Part shown: positions 6,215-12,619 of the stretch, in pieces
Numbering within the stretch: the first letter of the stretch is position 1
Layout of the letters: each line of letters begins with the position of its first letter
NCBI GenBank assembly: GCA_029557025.1
Contig: JAKPRU010000593.1
Coordinates: 1 to 13,422, forward strand
From: Candidatus Omnitrophota bacterium
GTDB taxonomy: Bacteria; Hinthialibacterota; Hinthialibacteria; Hinthialibacterales; JAKPRU01
Length of the DNA: 13,422 nt
Direction: 5' to 3'
Made by a program: the position numbers and the translations under genes
Notes under the pieces: model-generated
Databases searched by the model: none
Seen by the model: only the letters and a program-made list of their open reading frames with translations
What the model was told of the DNA's origin: nothing

Positions 6215-8701
6215 ATGAAAAATAGACACCTTTTGGAGATTCTCAAACCGGTCCGGTATGCCGGTGGGGAGTGGAATGCCGTCCTCAACAAAACAGCCGC
6301 GCGCCTGCGCTTCGTTCTCGCTTATCCCGATGTGTATGAAATCGGCATGTCTTATCTCGGCCTGCATGTCCTGTACGATGTACTCAACCGTCGGGAAGAC
6401 ATCTGGTGTGAGCGAACGTTCGCACCATGGTCCGACAGGGAAGCCCAGATGCGGCAGCGCAACGAGACGCTGACCACACTGGAATCCGGCCTGCCGGTCT
6501 CCCAGGCAGATATTCTCGGCATATCATTCCAGCACGAGTTGACCTATACAAATGCCCTCCTGCTGCTGGACCTGGCCGGACTTCCCTTGTGCAGTCGGGA
6601 TCGCGACGAGACCCATCCCCTGGTGATCGCGGGGGGGGCTTGTGCGTTCAATCCCGCGCCCATGTCCCCGTTTGTCGATGCCTTTGTCATCGGAGAAGCC
6701 GAGGAGGCTGTCCTGGACCTCGCCGATTCTGTCCTGGAGTCAAAAGATCGCTATCGCTCGCGCCTCGAAACTCTCCTGGAATTGTCCAAACTGGAGGGTG
6801 TCTTTGTCCCCTCTCTTTACAGCACAATCCATAACCGGCTCGGCGAACTCTGTTTCGGCCCCCCGCTGTACCCGGCAGTGCGTTCCACTGTCCGCAAGCG
6901 GCTGATCGACTTTGACAGTCACCCGTATCCCGTCAATCAGCCGGTCCCGAATGCGCGAATCGTTCAGCGTCGGGTCGCCCTGGAGATCATGCGTGGATGC
7001 GCACGGGGTTGCCGATTCTGCCAGGCGGGTTTTGTCAACCGCCCTTTGCGGGAACGTTCCGTAACCCGACTGATCGAGGATGCCATGCGCGCCATAGACT
7101 CCACCGGCTACGATGAGGTCTCTCTTCTTTCGCTTTCGACCGGAGATTACAGCCACATCCAGGACCTCGTCTCGTCCCTCATGGATCATTGCGAAAACCG
7201 GCAGGTTTCCGTTTCCCTTCCCTCGCTGCGGCTGGATGGATTCGCCGAAGAAATCCCCCGCAATCTGGAACGGGTGCGAGGCGGCGGACTGACCTTTGCG
7301 CCGGAAGCGGGAACCGAACGCCTCCGACGCGCCGTCAACAAGGCCATCCCGGACGCTGCGATTCTCGACACCATTCGCCAGGCCATGGGCAAGCACTGGG
7401 AAAGCCTCAAACTCTACTTTATGATCGGCCTGCCCACGGAAACGGAAGAGGATATCGCCGGAATCGGACGTCTTGTCGGAAAAATCCGTGGAATGCTCCG
7501 GGGGCAAGGTTGGCGGCGGGGAACCATCCATGTCTCCATCGGGACATTCTGCCCAAAACCGCATACACCTTACCAATGGTGCGGACAAATTTCCGCAGCC
7601 GCGTGCGAGGACCATCTCCGTATTCTGCGTTCGGACCTTCGGCAGAACGCAATCAAACTCTCCACCCACAATCTCGAACCAAGCCTTCTGGAGGCCATTC
7701 TGGCTCGCGGGGATATCCGTCTCGCGGGAGTGATTGAACTGGCTTTCCGCGCCGGATGCCGGTTCGATGAATGGTTTGAGTGTTTCCGTTGGAACCTCTG
7801 GCAGAATGCTTTCCGGCAGATGGGATTGCACCCCGAAAGCCTGGCCGAAAAGACCTACCGGCGCGAGGACCTTCTCCCCTGGTCCGTGATTGACATCGGG
7901 GTCCGACCGGAATATCTTTGGCAGGAATATCAGCGAACCTTTGAGGACCGGCCCAGCGATCACTGCGGACAGGATGGCTGCCGGGTGTGCGGTGTGTGTG
8001 ATGGAGACTCTGTGCGCACCATCCGCTCGTCCGCCTACCAACCGCCTCCTCAGGAACCGGCCCCCACTCGGCAAGAAGGAACCTTTCGCTATCGGCTGAA
8101 ATATGCAAAACACGGTCCGGGAACATGGCTGTCTCACCACGATCTCCTGGAAACCATGAACGCCATTTTCCGGCGGGCGGGTGTCGCATTAGCCTTCTCA
8201 CAGGGATTCCACCCGCACCCGAAAATCACCTTCGCCGGGGCCTTGCCGGTCGGAATGGAAAGCTGGGGCGAATACCTCGAAATCAGTACTATTTATCCTT
8301 GCCGGGAAGATAAACTGTGCGAAGATCTCAACGCCCATTCCCCGGCAGGTATTGAATGGATCGCCGCGGTTCCGGTCGAAAAGAATGAGCCGAAAATCGG
8401 ATCCATCGTACTTGCTGATGAGTTTCGGATTTCCTGGGAGGATGGGGGAGGCGAGTTGACGGAGCCATCCGTGGAAACACAACAGAAATTCCACGTCGCT
8501 TCCTGGCTCCGGGAAGAAAACTCCGTTCGCCTGATCGTCGTCCATTCCGAGGGGAAACCGCCTCAGATCCGGAAAATCCTGAGCGATCTTCAGGAACAAG
8601 GCGCAGTTCCACACTCCTCCTGGATTGAACGACTCGATCAGCTTCGCAAAGATGGAGATCGTTGGACGCCGATCATCGCGGCGTCGAGGTCACTTGCATG
8701 A
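6215..8701 (+). CDS. Radical SAM protein with B12-binding-like N-terminus, fused to a DUF2344 domain (TIGR03960 + TIGR03936 type)
   Basis: This is an 828-residue protein. Residues 1-200 form a cobalamin-binding-like Rossmann domain (FVLAYPDVYEIGMSYLG, LVIAGGACAFNPAPM, AFVIGEAE). The radical SAM core follows, with the iron-sulfur motif CARGCRFC (C262, C266, C269) preceded by ALEIMRG, and later conserved stretches LTFAPEAGTERLRR and LYFMIGLPTETEED. A cysteine cluster (C584, C589, C592, C595) ends this half. From about residue 624 a DUF2344 domain begins (FRYRLKYAKHG, FSQGFHPHPKITFAGALPVG). In many bacteria the two halves are adjacent genes beside RNase G; here they form one chain. The family is thought to act in RNA or ribosome-linked modification, but its reaction is not known to me. 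The start is fixed by GGAG (6205-6208), six bases before ATG. The stop overlaps the RNase G start as ATGA. Confidence 0.93.
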   Translation: MKNRHLLEILKPVRYAGGEWNAVLNKTAARLRFVLAYPDVYEIGMSYLGLHVLYDVLNRREDIWCERTFAPWSDREAQMRQRNETLTTLESGLPVSQADILGISFQHELTYTNALLLLDLAGLPLCSRDRDETHPLVIAGGACAFNPAPMSPFVDAFVIGEAEEAVLDLADSVLESKDRYRSRLETLLELSKLEGVFVPSLYSTIHNRLGELCFGPPLYPAVRSTVRKRLIDFDSHPYPVNQPVPNARIVQRRVALEIMRGCARGCRFCQAGFVNRPLRERSVTRLIEDAMRAIDSTGYDEVSLLSLSTGDYSHIQDLVSSLMDHCENRQVSVSLPSLRLDGFAEEIPRNLERVRGGGLTFAPEAGTERLRRAVNKAIPDAAILDTIRQAMGKHWESLKLYFMIGLPTETEEDIAGIGRLVGKIRGMLRGQGWRRGTIHVSIGTFCPKPHTPYQWCGQISAAACEDHLRILRSDLRQNAIKLSTHNLEPSLLEAILARGDIRLAGVIELAFRAGCRFDEWFECFRWNLWQNAFRQMGLHPESLAEKTYRREDLLPWSVIDIGVRPEYLWQEYQRTFEDRPSDHCGQDGCRVCGVCDGDSVRTIRSSAYQPPPQEPAPTRQEGTFRYRLKYAKHGPGTWLSHHDLLETMNAIFRRAGVALAFSQGFHPHPKITFAGALPVGMESWGEYLEISTIYPCREDKLCEDLNAHSPAGIEWIAAVPVEKNEPKIGSIVLADEFRISWEDGGGELTEPSVETQQKFHVASWLREENSVRLIVVHSEGKPPQIRKILSDLQEQGAVPHSSWIERLDQLRKDGDRWTPIIAASRSLA

Positions 8702-9621
8702 AAGCGGAACGCCGAATCTTCGTATCCTGTGACGATTACGAAACGCGAGTTGCAATCTTTGAAAACTCCAAACTGGCCGAGTACTTTTTTGAACGCAAAA
8801 CCCAGGAGCGCAACCAGGGCAATATCTACAAAGGCCGAGTCACCACGATCGTTCCGGGGATCGAGGCGGCTTTTGTGGATATCGGGCTGCCGCGCAATGC
8901 CTTTCTTTATGTCAACGATTTGTATCCCGCCCGCAAGGATTTCGGTGGCCTGTTCGACGATCCGGAAATCATGGGGGAGGATGAGGAATCCGAGGAACCG
9001 GCTCTCCCGCCTGCCACCATTTCGGACCTGCTGAAAGAAGGCCAGGAAATCCTCGTCCAGCTCTATAAGGAACCCATCGGCGCAAAAGGATGCCGAGTCA
9101 CGACCAATATCTCCCTGGCCGGAAGATATACCGTACTCCTGCCGAACTCCGCCCATATCGGCGTCTCCCGGAAAATCGAAGCAGAGGAAGAACGCGAACG
9201 ACTCCGTCATTACGCCGAACAAGCCGGCCCCGCCGGTATGGGGCTGATCGTCCGAACCGCCGCGCGCGGATTGTCCGAAACGGAACTCCGAACGGATATC
9301 GAATCCCTGGTCAACCGCTGGAATGAAATCGATCAACGCAACGAGCATAGTCATGCTCCGATGCTGATCTACAGCAGTCCCGGCCTCCTGGCCCGCTTGG
9401 TCCGCGACTACCTGGATGACGATTTCATCGAAATGGTCGTCGAGGGGGAGGAAGTGTTCGATGAAATCCTCCGATATGTGCAAGAGTTCGCTCTGAGTAC
9501 GTGCCGCATATCACCCTGTATGACGACGAAGAACCGCTGTTCATCTCGGCGGGCATCGAGGCCGAAATTAGCACCCTTCGATCCCGGCGGATTTGGCTCC
9601 CCTGCGGCGGACATATCGTGA
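8698..9621 (+). CDS. rng: Ribonuclease G/E, N-terminal part (reading frame broken near 9490)
   Basis: Reads as RNase G up to about residue 265: start MKAERRIFVS, then an S1 RNA-binding domain (YKGRVTTIVPGIEAAFVDIG at about 44-63, resuming at GQEILVQ), split by an acidic insert (about 82-108), then the KGCRVTTNISLAGRY and VRTAARG blocks of the RNase H-like region. GAGG at 8686-8689 lies eight bases before ATG, and ATGA couples it to the radical SAM gene. After RYVQEFA the frame departs from the family and runs in unrelated sequence to a stop at 9621, while the correct continuation sits in another frame from about 9495. With one base restored the protein would be 505 residues, a normal RNase G length. 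As written the product would lack the catalytic aspartates and would be inactive. Either a true mutation or a sequence error. Confidence 0.88.
   Translation: MKAERRIFVSCDDYETRVAIFENSKLAEYFFERKTQERNQGNIYKGRVTTIVPGIEAAFVDIGLPRNAFLYVNDLYPARKDFGGLFDDPEIMGEDEESEEPALPPATISDLLKEGQEILVQLYKEPIGAKGCRVTTNISLAGRYTVLLPNSAHIGVSRKIEAEEERERLRHYAEQAGPAGMGLIVRTAARGLSETELRTDIESLVNRWNEIDQRNEHSHAPMLIYSSPGLLARLVRDYLDDDFIEMVVEGEEVFDEILRYVQEFALSTCRISPCMTTKNRCSSRRASRPKLAPFDPGGFGSPAADIS
9486..9497 (+). other. Frameshift point in rng (apparent one-base deletion)
   Basis: The two frames overlap only between 9465 and 9621. Family alignment from memory of E. coli RNase G (SEYIPEMTSKLEHY) places the join just before GAGTACGTGCCG (EYVP). 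Adding one C in GCTCTGAG gives FAPEYVP and restores the frame. No slippery heptamer is present, so programmed shifting is unlikely. Confidence 0.75.
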
Positions 9622-10214
9622 TCGACGAAACAGAGGCCCTCACCACCATTGACGTCAACACGGGACGCTATGTCGGCAAACGCAACCTGGAGGAAACGGT
9701 CTACCGGACCAACATGGAGGCCGCCGCGGAAATCGCGCGACAGATACGCCTTCGGGACATCGGCGGGATTATCATCATCGACTTTATCGACATGCGCATC
9801 CCCGGCAATCGCGAACAGGTCACCCAACGCCTGACCGAATGCCTGCGACGAGACCATTCCCGCGCGAATATCTTCGAACTCACCGAACTGGGCCTGCTCC
9901 AGATGACCCGCAAACGGGTCCGGAAAAGCCTGAACAAAGCCATCACCCAACCCTGCCCGTACTGCAAACGGGAAGGGTACATCCTTTCCACGGAATCCAT
10001 GACCATCAAGGCATTGCGCACCGTGGAGGAGATTTGCCGGGCAGGGTGCGACGGTCCTGTGAAATTGCGGGTCCATCCCCGTGTCGCCGAACAAATCGAG
10101 GAACGCTTTCAGGAACAGATCGGACGCCTGGAGAAACGATACGGGGTCCGCATCGAAATCCTTGCCGACCGGGAACTCCACTTCGAACAGATTATAGAGG
10201 ACCACGTTCTATGA
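9501..10214 (+). CDS. rng: Ribonuclease G/E, C-terminal catalytic part (displaced frame)
   Basis: This frame holds the catalytic half of RNase G: ITLYDDEEPLF, then GGHIVIDETEALTTIDVNTG with the first metal-binding aspartate (9651-9653), LRDIGGIIIIDFIDM with the second (9780-9791), QMTRKRVRKS, and the zinc-link type CPYCKREG (CPYC at 9954-9965). The frame itself is open from 9465, and real homology begins at EYVP (9495). The GTG at 9501 is a formal start only; no ribosome binding site supports independent translation. RNase G/E cuts single-stranded A/U-rich RNA from a 5' monophosphate end and matures 16S rRNA. The TGA overlaps the MurQ ATG (ATGA), so the operon layout is intact after the break. 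The strong conservation downstream of the break suggests either a very recent mutation or a sequencing error. Confidence 0.88.
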   Translation: MPHITLYDDEEPLFISAGIEAEISTLRSRRIWLPCGGHIVIDETEALTTIDVNTGRYVGKRNLEETVYRTNMEAAAEIARQIRLRDIGGIIIIDFIDMRIPGNREQVTQRLTECLRRDHSRANIFELTELGLLQMTRKRVRKSLNKAITQPCPYCKREGYILSTESMTIKALRTVEEICRAGCDGPVKLRVHPRVAEQIEERFQEQIGRLEKRYGVRIEILADRELHFEQIIEDHVL

Positions 10215-11134
10215 CCACGGCCTATTCCCGCAAAATGGCGGGCCTTCTGACCGAACAACGCAACCCGAATACCCTGGAGATCGACCGAAAATCCGTTCGC
10301 GAAATCCTGGAACTCATCCACCAGGAGGATCGGAACGCAGTCGATGCCGTCGGACAGGCCCTTCCGCAAGTGGAACAGGCAGTCGAACTGGTGGAGCAGG
10401 CTTTCCGAAAGGGTGGCAGACTGATCTATGTGGGAGCGGGAACCAGCGGACGGTTGGGGGTGCTGGATGCGGCAGAATGCCCCCCAACGTTCGGAGCATC
10501 CCCGGAAATGGTTCAGGGAATCATTGCCGGCGGGTATACTGCCCTCCACAGGGCCATCGAGGGCGCCGAGGATCATCCCGAAAACGGGGCCGCCGCCATC
10601 CGCGAGAAACAGGTCGGCCCCAAGGATGTCGTCATGGGGATCGCCTCATCCAGTGTCACCCCCTTCGTCCTTGGCGCTTTGCACGAGGCCCGACAACTGG
10701 GGGCACGGACCATCTTCCTTTCCTGCACTCCGGTTCTCCAGGAAAACAAACCGGCGGATGTCATCATCGAACTTCTCGTCGGCCCTGAGGTCATCACCGG
10801 CTCCACCCGGATGAAAGCGGGAACAGCGACAAAACTCGTGCTAAATATGATTACGACCACTTCCATGATCCGCATCGGCAAGGTCTATCAGAACCTTATG
10901 GTCGACCTGACTGCCACCTGCAACAAACTGCGTGACCGCGCTCATCGCATCCTCACCCTCCTCACCGATCTCACGTACGAACAGGCCGGAGATTTATTGA
11001 CTCAAGCCAACATGCACGTCAAAACAGCACTCGTGATGTATCTATGCAAAAAAAACCGCGAAGATGCCGAAAAACTCCTCAAACAGGCCGACGGAATGGT
11101 CCATCGGGTGCTTGAAAAGGCCAAAAATCCGTAA
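10211..11134 (+). CDS. murQ: N-acetylmuramic acid 6-phosphate etherase
   Basis: This is a 307-residue cytoplasmic enzyme of murein recycling that splits the lactyl ether of MurNAc-6-phosphate to give GlcNAc-6-phosphate and D-lactate. The family is clear: TEQRNPNTLEID at the start, the SIS-domain phosphosugar loop LIYVGAGTSGRLGVLDAAEC, later STRMKAGTATKLVLNM. E89 in AAEC and E120 in EGAE correspond to the two catalytic glutamates E83 and E114 of E. coli MurQ. Length is normal. An AGAGGA lies nine bases before ATG, which overlaps the RNase G stop (ATGA). Co-transcription with RNase G is not the arrangement I know for murQ, which usually sits with transporters or kinases of amino sugars. An intrinsic terminator candidate follows 62 bases after the stop. 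Confidence 0.96.
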   Translation: MTTAYSRKMAGLLTEQRNPNTLEIDRKSVREILELIHQEDRNAVDAVGQALPQVEQAVELVEQAFRKGGRLIYVGAGTSGRLGVLDAAECPPTFGASPEMVQGIIAGGYTALHRAIEGAEDHPENGAAAIREKQVGPKDVVMGIASSSVTPFVLGALHEARQLGARTIFLSCTPVLQENKPADVIIELLVGPEVITGSTRMKAGTATKLVLNMITTTSMIRIGKVYQNLMVDLTATCNKLRDRAHRILTLLTDLTYEQAGDLLTQANMHVKTALVMYLCKKNREDAEKLLKQADGMVHRVLEKAKNP

Positions 11135-11164
11135 ATCTGGCCGAATGAGACCATTGTGTCCAAC

Positions 11165-11182
11165 TGTGGTAAAGATACCACA
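11165..11182. other. Perfect 7-bp hairpin after murQ
   Basis: TGTGGTA (11165-11171) and TACCACA (11176-11182) flank an AAGA tetraloop. No T-run follows on either strand. It sits directly before the terminator candidate and may protect the 3' end of the murQ message or mark a protein site. Confidence 0.4.
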
Positions 11183-11196
11183 AAATTGAAAAAGTT

Positions 11197-11226
11197 GGGT
11201 GCAAATACCGCACCCTGGGGTTTTTT
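11197..11226 (+). terminator. Intrinsic terminator of the radical SAM / rng / murQ operon
   Basis: GGGTGC (11197-11202) pairs with GCACCC (11210-11215) around a seven-base loop, then TGGGG and six T. The five bases between stem and T-run make it less than ideal, but position after murQ and the T-run support it. Confidence 0.6.
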
Positions 11227-11296
11227 CGCCAGATTTCTTGTGTTATTCTCGTTCCGGTTCTTCCAAAGTGGATCAACCTTATTTCCTTGAGATTGA

Positions 11297-11482
11297 ACGC
11301 CTTTGGGAGGTTTATGAAGCCCGTTGGGGCAGAGAGAGATCGAGGCTGCCGAAGCAGATGAAAGCTGGAATGCAAATTGCATCTTGGAATTTGCGTATAG
11401 CGCTTTCATGAATCAGTAGGTTCTGGCTCACAGTCGCTGCTTCGGCGGATAGGTTTGTACCAGATTCCTACTGCTTTTTTTT
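11297..11482 (+). ncRNA. Candidate structured RNA (free small RNA or leader) ending in a strong terminator
   Basis: No protein gene is seen in 11135-11637. Within this part, several consecutive helices can be drawn: GGCAG with CTGCC (about 11324-11349), ATGAAAGC (11358-11365) with GCTTTCAT (11402-11409) enclosing GCAAATT (11372-11378) with AATTTGC (11388-11394), and the terminator hairpin at 11414-11482, whose inner loop carries a C(TTCG)G tetraloop. Three perfect stems of seven to eight pairs in 120 bases, closed by eight T, is more than I expect by chance. The 5' end is not defined; no convincing promoter was found, and 11297 is a rough guess. I compared it by memory with 6S, SRP, tmRNA, RNase P, SAM and cobalamin classes and found no match. 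Because the terminator lies 155 bases before the next start codon, an attenuating leader is also possible. Confidence 0.42.
11414..11482 (+). terminator. Strong intrinsic terminator with long stem
   Basis: CAGTAGG (11414-11420) pairs perfectly with CCTACTG (11467-11473). After a small internal loop CTGG (11423-11426) pairs with CCAG (11460-11463), and the interior holds CTGC-TTCG-GCGG. A C and eight T (11475-11482) follow. It would end transcription of the RNA candidate upstream and insulate or attenuate the LpxD-like gene. Confidence 0.7.
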
Positions 11483-11541
11483 GTCTTGTGAGAAAACGCA
11501 GCGGAGTCGGGAGGCGTCTTATCTTATGGGTATTCATCTTC

Positions 11542-11632
11542 CCTGCGTTCGCAGGCGGTGATGTTGAGAGGTTATGAGGGGACATACCGGCCTGTGCGGA
11601 AAATCAGCCAGGCGAACCCAGACGGGGGATGT
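11542..11632 (+). promoter_or_regulatory. Structured 5' leader that may cover the LpxD-like ribosome binding site
   Basis: Hairpin CCTGC (11542-11546) with GCAGG (11551-11555), then GCCTG (11590-11594) with CAGGC (11609-11613). Outside the second, ACAT and CC (11582-11588) can pair with GG and ATGT (11626-11632), which would take up part of the GGGGGA that lies eight bases before the ATG at 11638. This folding is drawn by eye and the outer stem has one mismatch. Confidence 0.3.
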
Positions 11633-11637
11633 AAACA

Positions 11638-12432
11638 ATGAAAAGACGAGAGGGAAACCTGGCTGTCGCAGAGGTTTCATCGCAGAGTTCTGATCGGAAC
11701 ATTTATATTCACCCTGCCGCGGTGCTGGCAAAAAACGTGAGCCTCGGCAGGGGTGTTCAAATTCACGCAAATGTCGTCATCGCGGATGGCGTTGTCATTG
11801 AAGATGGCGTCCGGATCTTCAATGGCTGTTACATCGGCGAAGACTGCATGATCGGGGAAAACACAATCATTTATCAGAATTGTGTCATTCGCGAAAGGAC
11901 TCAGATCGGCAAACGGGTCGTCCTGGAAGCCGGGGTCGTCATTGGCAGCGACGGATTCGGGTATGCCAAGGACACCAATGGAGATCAGTGCAAAATTCCC
12001 CAGATCGGGTATGTCGTGATTGGCGATGATGTGCGGATCGGCTCCAACACAACTGTGGACCGTGCCACTCTCGGCAAGACAGTCATCCTTAACGGAGCCG
12101 TGATCGGAAGCCTTGTGCAGGTGGCGCACAATGTCACGATTGGGGAACACACCGTGATTCAGTCTCATGTCGGGATTTGCGGAAGCAACCGGATTGGGTC
12201 CGATGTGTTTGTGGGGCATGGGGTGGGAATGGTCGGCCATATTGTGGTCGGGTCCGGTGCCCACTTGGCTCCCTGTGCGGGAATCACCAAGGAAGTTCCC
12301 GAGGGCGCGCTGGTGTATGGATACCCCGGATGTGGCTACGAGGAATACCGCCAACGCCGTGACTCGTTCCGCTCTCTCCCCGACCTGTGGAAACGGGTCG
12401 AGGAGCTGGAGAAGAAGGTGCAGGGGGAGTAA
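11638..12432 (+). CDS. lpxD: LpxD-like UDP-3-O-acylglucosamine N-acyltransferase lacking the N-terminal uridine-binding domain
   Basis: This is a 264-residue left-handed beta-helix acyltransferase made of hexapeptide repeats from about residue 22 to 215. LpxD hallmarks are GSDGFGY (103-109), KIPQIG (119-124), NTTVDRATL (137-145) and VAHNV with the catalytic histidine H164. The C-terminus (SLPDLWKRVEELEKKV) is a helix like that which ends LpxD. In lipid A synthesis LpxD adds the N-linked 3-hydroxy fatty acid from ACP to UDP-3-O-acylglucosamine. Typical LpxD is about 340 residues with a 100-residue uridine-binding front; here only some 20 undomained residues come before the helix. No extension is possible upstream without leaving the strong GGGGGA ribosome site at 11624-11629. 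It may be an LpxD that works without that domain, or a related sugar N-acyltransferase for O-antigen or another surface sugar. Confidence 0.8.
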   Translation: MKRREGNLAVAEVSSQSSDRNIYIHPAAVLAKNVSLGRGVQIHANVVIADGVVIEDGVRIFNGCYIGEDCMIGENTIIYQNCVIRERTQIGKRVVLEAGVVIGSDGFGYAKDTNGDQCKIPQIGYVVIGDDVRIGSNTTVDRATLGKTVILNGAVIGSLVQVAHNVTIGEHTVIQSHVGICGSNRIGSDVFVGHGVGMVGHIVVGSGAHLAPCAGITKEVPEGALVYGYPGCGYEEYRQRRDSFRSLPDLWKRVEELEKKVQGE

Positions 12433-12619
12433 ACCGGCTGACCTTCAGAATCTTGAAATCAAGTAGGGGAGGCTTGCACTGACCCGCCTTTCACACCACC
12501 ACAGGTACCATGCTGTGGACTCCAGGCAAGACGGAAGCCAAGGTCTCGACGGCACGAGATCCGACGCCATCAAACCGGGGGCCGGCAACTGCTGGTGCCG
12601 GTGCAGTAGGGATTGGGTT
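12433..12619. other. Intergenic gap between convergent genes, no gene seen
   Basis: This stretch holds three small hairpins: CTTG/CAAG (12452-12463), CCACAG/CTGTGG (12499-12518) and CCGGC/GCCGG (12582-12601). None is followed by a T-run on either strand, so no intrinsic terminator can be claimed for either flanking gene. No tRNA or conserved open frame was recognised. Confidence 0.4.

Noticed and set aside
6740..8140. Long open frame (466 codons) on the minus strand opposite the radical SAM gene
   Set aside because: The plus-strand frame carries the conserved CxxxCxxC and other motifs; the antisense frame is a GC-rich coding shadow.
9481..9500. Programmed -1 frameshift in RNase G
   Set aside because: No slippery heptamer and no downstream pseudoknot seen; a simple one-base loss explains the data and is not known to be programmed in this family.
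11307..11330. Partial resemblance to a SAM-I riboswitch core (ATGAAGCCC)
   Set aside because: No GGCAACC and no kink-turn pattern around it; similarity is too short.
11582..11632. Resemblance to the SRP RNA apical region (CGGAA followed by CAGCCA)
   Set aside because: The conserved GTCAGG and AGCAG sides of the SRP symmetric loop are absent.
11677..12354. 225-codon minus-strand open frame opposite the LpxD-like gene
   Set aside because: Its regular His/Asp/Asn pattern is the antisense image of hexapeptide repeats.
12499..12601. Hairpins as terminators for the convergent genes
   Set aside because: None has a T-run on either strand.
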